From NCBI GenBank assembly GCA_015146655.1, contig VKHL01000067.1, positions 62,001-126,000 on the forward strand: 64,000 nt of DNA, written 5' to 3'. Under the pieces are notes generated by a model. The model was not told where the DNA came from, ran no database searches, and saw only the letters and a program-made list of their open reading frames with translations. A program made the translations under genes and the position numbers. The DNA is from Ochromonas danica (taxonomy: Eukaryota; Sar; Chrysophyceae; Chromulinales; Chromulinaceae). Below, in pieces: positions 52,766-62,700 of the stretch; position 1 is the first letter of the stretch; every line of letters starts with the position of its first letter.

Positions 52766-53169
52766 CATTTTTGGTGACGAAAACTATTGTCATTTCTATT
52801 GATGAGTTTGGTGATCTTGAGGAGGCTTATCCTGACTGTGATGAACCCGAGGAATATGCGAAGGAACAGATAGAACAAAATATTTCTGAACAGGTGATAT
52901 GTTGCACATATGAAAAAGCATTCAACAAAGCAAAGGAATTCTTTGTTGATGCCAAGCAGTATGTTAATTGCCTTGGTTACGAGGAGAATGGCAAAGGTAA
53001 AAAACCTCGCGACACTGACCTGGATTACACAAAATATGTAGTCGATCCATATCTGATTGAAAATGAAGTAATTTATGACGCTCCATTTGAAGATGAAGAT
53101 GAAGACATTGAATGCAATGTAGTGAGTGCCAAAATCAAAATAGTAATCAAAGAAATGCCTCTTATTTGA
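52702..53169 (+). CDS. Small acidic protein, tandem paralogue 1
   Basis: A single exon of 155 residues: MTRKRAKPGTDEESDDKIEKT, then FLVTKTIVISIDEFGDLEEAYPDCDEPEEY, ISEQVICCTYEKAFNKAKEFFVDAKQYVNCLG, PRDTDLDYTKYVVDPYLIENEV, and a final NVVSAKIKIVIKEMPLI. It is strongly acidic with a short basic N-terminus. It is about 65% identical to the next gene (53594), and conserved positions are spread along the length, so both are probably real proteins. I do not recognise the family, and no membrane segment or signal peptide is seen. The upstream 200 bp are shared exactly with the fragment left of the Copia fossil. Confidence 0.65.
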   Translation: MTRKRAKPGTDEESDDKIEKTAFLVTKTIVISIDEFGDLEEAYPDCDEPEEYAKEQIEQNISEQVICCTYEKAFNKAKEFFVDAKQYVNCLGYEENGKGKKPRDTDLDYTKYVVDPYLIENEVIYDAPFEDEDEDIECNVVSAKIKIVIKEMPLI

Positions 53170-53593
53170 CTGGATAGTCAGATGTTTGAGAACCCTGTGT
53201 AACTTTATTGCAAAACGTGATCAGTGTTTGTTTTGCTTCACTTCCAAGGGCTCCATGATGCTATTCAATCAAAATAATGCATCAATTCAGAAATTTCTTT
53301 CTTCACGACAAATGTTTAAAGAACTGCTTGACAATTCGCGTAATTAACAGTCAAGGATCAGCAGCATAAAAAAGGATTGAACTTAAATTGTAGAGTGTGA
53401 AGAGAATTTGGCTTCCCTTGAAGGGAATTTGGTGGGCGTTTATGGTTTATGGCCGCGTTTATGGTTCACCCCCGCGTTTATTATGTTCTATCGCCGGCGA
53501 AATCTTCAGCTAACGTTAACGTGCTGGTTGCAGTTGATTGTGAACATTAAGTATTATTCAAACGATTGATTTATTTTGTTTTATCTATCACTG
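53170..53593. other. Spacer between acidic paralogues
   Basis: 424 bp. The word gcgtttat(ggtt) occurs three times within about 50 bp (53435-53482). The last 60 bp before the next gene (ttgtgaacatta-gtat-ttcaaacgattgattt) are shared with the upstream region of paralogue 1, suggesting a common promoter element. Confidence 0.6.
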
Positions 53594-54073
53594 ATGGATC
53601 GAAAGAGAGCAAAGCTAGGAACAGATGAAGAGTCAGATGACAAAATTGAGAAAACTGTATTTTTGGTGACGAAGAATATTGTCATTTCTATTGATGAGTT
53701 TGGTGATTATGCTGCAGCTTATCCTGACTGTGATGAACCCGAGGAATATTGTCGACAAGAGAAGGAAGAGATAGAACAAAATATTTCTGAAAATGCAGAA
53801 AAGATATATTCAACATATGAAAAAGCATTCAACAAAGCGAAGCAATTCTTTATTGATGCCAAGCGGTTTGTAAATTGTCTTGGTAGCAAGGAAAATAGCG
53901 AAGGAACTGAACCTCGCGACACTGACCTAGATTACACAAAATATCTTATTAATCCATATCTGATTTATAATGAAGTAACTTATGAATTTCCTTTAGAAAA
54001 TGCAGAAGTTGATGCGTACAATGTAATGAGTGCACATATCGAAATAGTAATCAAAGAAATGCTTCTTGACTGA
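53594..54073 (+). CDS. Small acidic protein, tandem paralogue 2
   Basis: A single exon of 159 residues from the ATG at 53594 (MDRKRAKLGTDEESDDKIEKTVFLVTKN). It aligns end to end with paralogue 1, with differences concentrated in the middle (QEKEEIEQNISENAEKIYSTYEKAFNKAKQFFIDAKRFVNCLG) and near the end (VTYEFPLENAEVDAYNVMSAHIEIVIKEMLLD). The 3' flank after the stop (actggat-gtcagatgtttgagaa) is also shared, so the duplication covers a whole gene unit. Function unknown; possibly a lineage-specific family. Confidence 0.65.
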   Translation: MDRKRAKLGTDEESDDKIEKTVFLVTKNIVISIDEFGDYAAAYPDCDEPEEYCRQEKEEIEQNISENAEKIYSTYEKAFNKAKQFFIDAKRFVNCLGSKENSEGTEPRDTDLDYTKYLINPYLIYNEVTYEFPLENAEVDAYNVMSAHIEIVIKEMLLD

Positions 54074-55155
54074 CTGGATTGTCAGATGTTTGAGAATCTT
54101 GTCTAACTTTATTGCAAAACATGATTAGTGTTTGATTTGCTTCACCATTTTCTATTTCATCTCATCAACACCATTGTCTCTGATTTTACACCAAGCCGTG
54201 CTTGTTGTGTTGGGAGTGCAAAACGAGTACTTCAGAGTGGGTTGTTTTTTATGGTCACAAATTTTGATGATTTGTCCGTCAATGGTACAGTGGTTTAGGC
54301 TTTTTGTTGCATTCTTTGTCAGGTTCAATGAGAACAGCTAAAGACAACAGGATAAAGGAGGCCTAGGCTAACAGTCAAACAGAGCATGGTGGCGTGCTTG
54401 AACCCAAACTACAAGTGAGGTACATGTCGGATGTAAGACTCTTAGGTGGAAAGCATTTAGGTACCATCTCACAGAAAAAAATGTTGCAACTCAAACCCGC
54501 AACCATCGCAACATAGAGCCTTGGGTGTGTTTAAGTGCTTTAGTCCCTTTAAATTCATGGCCACCTGCTTGTGGCCGAGGACTCCTACATAGCAGAGTAT
54601 TTTCGGAGTAACTCAAAAGAATGAGTTCAGTTCTTTTAAAAACTGGAGGAAAGACATAACGGCACCTTGGATAAAAGCAGTAAAAACAAAGACGCGTGTA
54701 AACAAAACCTGCAAGAACAAGAAGAAGAAGAAACTCTTATTTACAGAATGTACATACAACCATAAAACGGCATTACTGCACCAGGAATAGGCAGGCTGTG
54801 TTTTCTCTATTTCTCCCTCCCCTTCTCCACTCCCTCTGAATCTGGCTGCGCAAGTATTACAAACTCTAATGGTCCACATCTCCTTCTTTGGTGGAGCTAC
54901 CTGTAATTTCAACGTGGTTTATGGCAAATAGGAAAGGTGAGAGTGGATCATATGCCAAATACATGGCGTGTGAGCTGAGTTCACCCATCGTTCTTTCCCC
55001 AGACATCTACTATCGCCATTATCGACAGAGAGAATGGACGTCTTAGCAGTCCTGTGAATTTGAAGTGGGAACCAGTTTTGCCACGCCATCATACTAGTCT
55101 TGCCACACCTCCCCGATATCTGCCCTACAATGCTGGCCGCTGGGCAGACTGCGCG
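54074..55155. other. 1.1-kb intergenic region
   Basis: The left 60 bp are the duplicated 3' flank of the acidic gene. Around 54282-54330, boxes resembling a tRNA-type internal promoter occur (ggtacagtgg ... ggttcaatg) but do not fold into a tRNA. The rest has no protein-like frame. Just left of 55182 begins sequence unrelated to the first armadillo-like copy. Confidence 0.5.
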
Positions 55156-56399
55156 TCATGCTGTTGTCGATAATGAAGGGAGATAGACAACGTTCACTTC
55201 GCTAGCAATTTGACGAGTGCGCTCGTCACGGAGCTTTCCAACATGCTGCAACCATTCCTCCTCGGTCGAATAGCCCAACGCCTGCAGAATCTGCAGTACG
55301 CTTTGGGGTTGAATACGAGTAATGTGGTTGAGAATAGCCGCAGCGCTTCGACGCATGGCGGCACAGCCACAGGACAGCTCATTAGGAGGGCAATTCGCAA
55401 TCAATGATGCTATATACTCCAACGCAGCCAAATGAGTTGTCACAAAGGCCTGACGATAAACAGGCAGCTCGAGAAAAGCACAAAGAGCGTTGAGAGAAAG
55501 CTGACGAACGTCCTCAAAATCATCGGTAAGAAGCTTGCAAAGAGACTCAATACAGAGATTGACGCACACAGGGTGCTCCAGATACTGAGGCTGCTTCGTG
55601 GAGAGATCACAAAGCATCTTGACTGCTTCCAGACGAGACTCCAAGAAAGCAGCGCCAACCATCTTATGAATAGGCTCAATACCAGCCAGGAAATCCTCCT
55701 CACTTGGGATGTACAGATTGCAATCGTCCATGGATGGTATAGGAGAGGCTCCGCGGGAAAGACAGCCTCTGCGCGGTTTGCAGACAGGACCGGGACACTG
55801 ACCCAAAATGGCGCGCTGCAGTGCCTCAAAGAACGCCTGCACTGAAGGACGGAAGCTCTCACCCCGAATACACTTCACTTCCACGATATGATCCAAGGAT
55901 TGGGGGTCCCAATACACCGACAGATCGAGTTCGCACAGAAAAGAAGCGCGCAAGTATTTACATTTCCACTAAGGTGAAACTCAGTAAGAAACACTCCCAC
56001 CCAACATGCGAAAGAATAGAAAATGCTTACCATGCATTCCTTTGAAACATAGGACGAATCAAACTCAGAGCACTGAGCTAAAGTGCTCTCTATCTTTAGT
56101 TTTAAATCTTGAAAGTCGCTGATATGGGCACTGAAGAAGGTATTCGATAGGAGGGTTGGACGGAGCGGGCACTGCTCACATTTAGATGAAATAGACTTAG
56201 AATTGAGTTTGATTGTGGTGGAGGGGATGGTCTCCATCGTCTTATTGATTGTACGATGAGTGTCAAAGAAGTGCAGGTCGTGATGGGCAGTAGGAATGAC
56301 TGCCACAGCACGATACATCAAGCTGCTTTCATTGGAAAGGATATTTAACAAGGCTGTCTCTTCAAATTCATCAAAAGGGAGAACCTCTTCGTCTGTCAT
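55156..56399 (-). CDS. Armadillo/HEAT-like helical protein, copy 2 (different C-terminus)
   Basis: Exons 56399-56031 and 55968-55156, 393 residues. The frame and intron are nearly identical to copy 1 (46109-47400) from 55182 to about 56370. Only one amino-acid change is obvious in the second exon (Val to Ala in DERTRQ's flanking stretch seen as gagtgcgctc for gagtacgctc on + strand). The N-terminus differs slightly (MTDEEVLPFDEFEE). Homology stops at 55182, within NVVY, so the last 25 residues of copy 1 are replaced by LPSLSTTA. It may be a functional variant or a truncated copy. It is head-to-head with the TTRAY-like gene, 360 bp away. Confidence 0.6.
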
Positions 56400-56759
56400 A
56401 GCGAGCTGATTGCAAGAAGAGATAGATCTGTTATCTGTCATCTGTTGATTGAGAGCAGTGCTGGGGGAGGGAGTTCTCCCAGACCCGACTTTAACTTCAC
56501 TGATTTCCGTTTTGGGAAATCCGATAACGGGGAGACACAAGCGGTCTTTTTTGATTTAGACAGTGCGACAGAGTTAGAGAGCACGTGTATGACTTTTAAG
56601 TACACTGTTGATTATCAACGTAGTATTTGTTAGACTAAGGTCTGGTCTCTCGCTGGTCTCTTAGAACTGTTTTATGAAACACATCAACCCCCACTTGTAA
56701 GCAGTTGCTAAGTGTGTCTTCACGTTCTCTCTTGTTGCTTGCCGTTTACATACCACAAT
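56400..56759. promoter_or_regulatory. Divergent intergenic region with a conserved PRPxFNFT segment
   Basis: 360 bp between divergent starts. At about 56475-56525 the + strand reads SPRPDFNFTDFRFGKS, closely matching SPRPAFNFTYFRYGKS at about 47515-47570 and 52535-52590. Many base differences fall in third positions of this frame, so it may be a small exon or relic gene (an open frame runs 56445-56633). No wider protein could be assigned. Confidence 0.4.
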
Positions 56760-59700
56760 ATGCGTGTGAGTAGCTGTACTGTTCAAGAGAAGATACTTGA
56801 GCCCCATCTGCTCGCACACAGTTCCGGAGTTGGGATGTTTGCTGTACGAAAAACTCGTTTTTGTGTGTTTATCTCCTCCAAAGCTGCTGCCCAGCTGGCC
56901 TTCCTCTGTTGGGTCAAACAATCCGAGAATTGCAAATCAGCCAAAGCATCTTTGGTGGAGAGATTTGATCACATGCTAAAAGCTCAATCTATTTTATGTA
57001 GAGCTGGGTCACACTCTTGGCAGCAGGATGAACATCTCTTCCACTTGACAGAAGGTGAGTCTGGCGAGGTCGGCCTGACCAAGACTGAGGTGGCCTCTGG
57101 ACTGCTCCATTCCCGCAGTGCTTTGGTCGACTCGATATCTGAGTTGCCTCATCTGCGGGTGGTTTGTTCGAAAGAGTATCTCGTCCAATACGACCCCGCC
57201 ACAGGCGAGCATCGAGTCTTCAACCTCTCCACCTGTGAGGTCATCGATACGCTCTCTAAGCCCATGCAATCTCCCAGCCAGAAGATCACTTTAGCATGTG
57301 AGCCACAGTTGGAGAATGGATTCTTCCTCTTCGCCTGCGAAGATGACACTTTCTATGCTCTGCTCATTCGCAAGCAGCGCAGCAGTCAGCAGCAACAGGG
57401 CAGTCCCGTCAAGAAAGCCGCCATGAGCAAGTCTTTCAAACTGCACAAGTCGGAAGAGAATAAGTTGGAAAAGGCTCGAGGAAAGTTGGTGAAGATCGTT
57501 GGTCATCCTTCACTACCCGTCGTCTTCCTCGTCTTCAGCCAAGGCCCAGTGCAGATCTGGTCCTACGAGCGACTCTATCGACAACTACTGGCTGATCTGT
57601 CAGCTACTTCCATCAGTTCGCCAACGGAGAGTCAAGGATTGGATGCAGAGGTGGAAGAGGGAACAGAAGACCAAAGCGAGCTGGGCGAGGAAGTGAACGT
57701 TCCTTCCAAGAAGGCGTCTACTCGAAGCAAGAGCAAGCAAAAGCTTTATTACCTCAGCAGTGTTGGGACGCTAGCAGCGCCTTTAGATGGCCATTTGGCT
57801 TCTTTCCACTCCTCGTTGGCTAACTTGCCCCAGACTGTGTCTGCGATCAGCATCCAGCCGTCTGGCCGCCTTGTCTCTCTGATATACAGCCAGAGTGTTG
57901 TCGCAGTGTATGATCTGCAGTCTATTGTAGGGTTATCTTGTCTCCATGGCCAAGCAGCGACAGTCATGTTTACCTCTCTTTATCCTCTTGTTCCCCCTCA
58001 ACTCGACGCTATCAATGCCAACCTCACGCCTCGTGGAAGTCCTAAAGAAGGCATTCTTCATCCGCACAATCTATCCCATCTCAAGGAACATTCTCGTTTC
58101 TACACGGAACCTGATCTTGAGCACCGTTTCCAGCTCACAGCTTTCCATCCCTCTGTGCCAATTCTTCTCTTGTTGGTCAGTCGGAGAAGGATGATCACAA
58201 AAGTGGCGAGCAGTTTTCAAATTGGCAAAGCTAAGGAGAGCAGCGGAGTTGTCTTTGAGCCCCTGCCTTCTGTAATATGTGTGCTATCTCTATTTCCTTC
58301 TCACATGCCTCGTCTGCAGTGCATTGGATCCCAGGCCCTACAAGAAGGATTGCCTCGTGGGCTGGGCAAAGAGATCACGAACCGGTTTTCTACCTTGAAC
58401 CTCAATCCTCTTGCTATTTCGTTGACTACGTCTCAGCACGTTGTGCTGCAATACATGTTGTTAATGGGTAGTCGGCCAGATAACTTGAAGGAGAGCAAGA
58501 TCTATTGTGTCTACTCATTCGCCGAGTCTTTCCTGTACAGCCGAGGCCTGAGCAGCATTCTGTTCGGACTGCAGCAATCTGTGCAACTCCCTTTGGGAGC
58601 TTATCTCTACGGTCTGCCTGCGACTCATCATGCCTATCGCCTGCTTCCTCAGACACGAGGGCCGAACCCGCAGAAGCTACCCTTTTACGATGGCCAAGAG
58701 GATATATTATGGAATGCCTTGTCTTTCCAGGACCCATCTGCTGCAACTTCTTCGCAATCAAAGCAAGCTCGTGCACTTCCTCGGGCCTTTATCTCGAAAG
58801 GGTCATTTGTACATAACCAGCAGTCTGGCGAGAATGCAAAGGGTGGTAGCGAACTCTTCCATGATATCTACGAGGTCCACTACCTCGCCAACTCAACTGG
58901 CAGTCGTTCCAATGGTCAAACATCTGCTTCCCAGCACCAAGATAACTCTTATCAAGTACAGTATGATCTGATACAACAAGTTCCAGCCGAGATAGATGCA
59001 AAGATCTGTACGGAGGCAATCAAACAAACCTATTCTTGGTTAAAGTTGGAGAAAGAGGATTACGTCCTTTTGTCAGGCATCAAAGCACAGGATGAAACCA
59101 TTCATCACTTTCTCCCGCAAAGTCTCTCGTCCTTATCTAATGATGGCTCTGGTCAAGAGACTTTTCTCTCGTTTTGTGGTGTTATTTATCGATCTGAGAA
59201 GAATGAAAACCTTGCCACAGTTTACAATCCTTCACTGATGCATGTTCATGGCGGCGGGTTCTACCGCCGTGCTGTCCTCCTCTTGCTCCAACAACCTGTC
59301 GTTCAAGATGTGCAACAAGCAGAGCAGCAGAAGGCTGCTGTTAGTCTTGTCTATTTGAACTTTCGTGACCTTCTTGCGAGCTCTTCCTCGGTTGATTCGC
59401 AGATGCCATTGCTATGGTTGGCCCTGGCAGAAGATGGCAAGACAGTGAAAGTTCTTCGACGATCTCAACCACAAGAGGCTATTAAATGCACCACTTCATT
59501 TTTGCTTGACGTCACTGGGCAAGCGGAAAGGATGTGGCTGTGCTCTGCGTCTGACAACAATCACTATCTCGCTGTCACGGAGGGAGTTGATGATACAGAC
59601 TCCCAAATCTTGCGTCTATATCGCTTCTCAAGGCAGACCCTCCTCTCCAACAGTGCCGAGAGAGTGGCTTGGCAAACACAGTGCAAACTGGTGCTGCATA

Positions 59701-62700
59701 AGGGCGAAGTTGTCATGGACGCTGTATGGCAAGATGCCACATGTCATGCGAATGCTTCAGTTTATGAGCAGTACTTGACTAACGTTTGTTGTTATGATCG
59801 ACGACCTTTTCTTGCTGTCCGAACCAATCAACGCGTGTTGATCCTCACGTCAGAGTTAAGCATTGTCAATAGCATTGGCTATGGAACTCAAATGGAAAGG
59901 CTGGCTAGAATGGTGACTTCACAGCCTCCAACAGCGACTCCAACCAATCGCTACCAGGCACGACTGCAAGCGATCCTGGCACAGCATAGCAACAGCTTCG
60001 CTAAGCCTTCTGTTTCTCCACTTGACAAAGGCGGTGAAGGGGAAAATGAGTATCTTGAAACAGAGGTCAGGCAGGTTCTGTGGATGGGAGCAGCATTGAT
60101 GGTTTTATGCAGCAATGGACATCTGCGCTATCTCCTCCCGTTATCACAACATCTTTTACATCTACAAGTTAAAGGCAAGAAAGCAGCGGTCTTTCAGGAC
60201 TCATTGGCAATCAGCCGAGCTCTGGGGATATTTGATGGTCATGGAGTTCATCGCCTCTCTCGATCCCAATTACTTTGCACATTACCCTACAATCTCACAC
60301 CTACACACTTCCTTCGGGTGTTGCTACTGCTTCCTGATCGTCTCTACTTATCATTTAGTCCGCATAGTGGCCTTGGGCAGTGCAAAGTCACTGTGCGTCC
60401 ACTAAATCCACTGGAACCGCTTATCATGGGCTTGCTAGCAAATCGGTTTTTTGCGCATTGCCAACAACGCCATCTCTTGGGAGGAATTGGTGGTGTGGCA
60501 GATGTGTACGATATTTCCAATAAAACTGTCTATCTTGACAGTCAAGAGCAAAGTTCCAGCAGTGCATTTTTGTCGTTGCTAGTGTATGTTTCTTCGTTGT
60601 TTTGTCCTGCACCTGTGCAAGGACGCCCTGTTGCCACGAAGGCTATGCAGGCGCAGCACTCTCGATCCTTCATTTGTCTTCTTTTCTCCCTTGATCTGTT
60701 GCAAACACAAGGGAAGGAAAATCAAAGGCCTGTTTCTCCTGGGCATGTAGTGGCTGCCGTGATGTTGCGCTCTCTGGAGAAGAGAGAGAGCCGTTCGTTT
60801 TCCTCTCATGCTGCTGGAGACTTCCCTCTCCATCGCCATATCCCTGCGGCGCTCTTTTTCTATCATCTTGTTCAACTCTTTCCTTGTAGTTCATATGCTC
60901 TGTTGCCTTTATTGGCTGAAAAGAAGACTGTTTTGGGAGAGCTGCTCTTGCAACAAGAGAGTTTTGGTGGTTCTGCACTACCTTTGCGACGATCAGCTCT
61001 TTCTCTCCAAGCATTGAATGGCTTGATTGTGATTCTTCGACAGCTGCCTCCGTCGTCGTCTTTTCCTCGTATGGACGAGATTTATCGCTTGCTTGATATT
61101 CTGGACTCCCTGCCACTTTTGCTGTGGGCCATGCTAGCACACCACCCAGATGAGGTCCACAGATTCATGATGGAGCTGCTCAGTCCTGACTATCACTCTT
61201 TGTTGGATCTGCCAGTGCTGACAGTAATGCGCGAAATAGCATCCCAACATCTGCGCGATCAAGAGTTGGCGAACGAAGTAGAACCGCTTTACAGAGCAGC
61301 TTGTAGACAGACTCGGCTGCCTCATCTGACTCATTCGCTCCGTAGTCAAGCACTCCATCACTCACTGCCTGCACCTTCCTCGAAGAAGAGCAAGGAAGTG
61401 CAGGAAGAGGAAGAAGGACGTGTGGTAGTTGATGCTGATGGTGTTGAGAAGAAAGTTCATCTCGCCGCACTCAATCGAGCACGTCAAGATATTGCAGCCC
61501 GCTATCGACTCGTCTTTCCCGGTCCTACTTTGTATGCTGACCCTTTCGCACTTCATCCCTTGAATCAAGAGGTGGTGGAGGATTGTCTAGGGCAGAATGC
61601 TCGTGTAGAGATTGTACCAACCTCTGACATATTATCATCGGTTGAAACAGGAACGACTAATGGGCAGTCTTCGAATTCTAGTAACGCCTTCTTTGCTAAT
61701 CAACCGCGACCAGAGCATTGGGTTGATCTGGTTGGTCAGGGTCGTGAAATGGAGAAAGTGATTCTTTATTGTCGCTTCAGTGATGTCTATCTTCCCGGCG
61801 ATTTGGAGCATTTCTCCAACGCGGTGGCACGGCCCTGCACGCAAATGACCTTTCTCAACCTTGCGAAGAATGAACGACCTTCCTTGGAGCTTTTTAGCTC
61901 TTCTCCATATTATGCTGGCTTCGGAGTTGCCTACTCCTTATCCAAAGTTGATCCCGGCGATCGACATGAAGTGGTCAAGACGCTGAATGATCTCACTTAT
62001 TCTCCATCTCCCGGCATCACATCCTCCAGTTCCTCTGTCCAGGGTGCAGTGGAATGTGGTTTGCGATGCCATATTTTCCGCGGAGAGCCTTTAGATGTGG
62101 GTCTCTATCATGTCGATCCTCTTCGAAACAAGTTGACTGTTGAGGTGTTTGTTGACCTTGGAGGTCCCGATGAGTTGCAAGCAGCTCTGAGTGCTCATCC
62201 TCAGAATGAGATTGTACTCTGGCAACGCGTGGTCTACTCAGAAAGTCAGAGTCCTCAAGCGAATATTTACAAGTTTTACATAGCAAATAGTGGCCATCTG
62301 GCGATGCAATTTGGTGCTGTCCAAGCGACGATGACCTCTCTACACGTGCCGGACTATCTGCGTCGACAGAAGGCTGCTGACGATGCAGACACCACCGAGA
62401 ACCATTTCTTACACCTATGCTGGCTGTTGGATAGTAGTCGTTGTACCTTTCAGCTCGTCAATGGTGTTGTCCAAGTTGTTGGCGGTGAAGAGGCAGAGGT
62501 CAGCCTATTGGTCGACGGACAAATGTGGTTGGATCTACAGCCCATCCCTACATTGCCTCCTATCGAAGAACAGCATTTAGCGCAGACGCTACTTTACTTC
62601 ATGCCCAATGTCACCTTGATGTCTTATCGTCTTACCGAACTACGCCTTTTCGCTGGACTCCGTACTGCATCTGAAGTGGAAGCTACCCAAATAGCCTATC

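Noticed and set aside
54282-54330. tRNA-like A and B boxes (ggtacagtgg ... ggttcaatg)
   Set aside because: The spacing is plausible but no cloverleaf stems form and no acceptor pairing is seen; at best a decayed SINE head.
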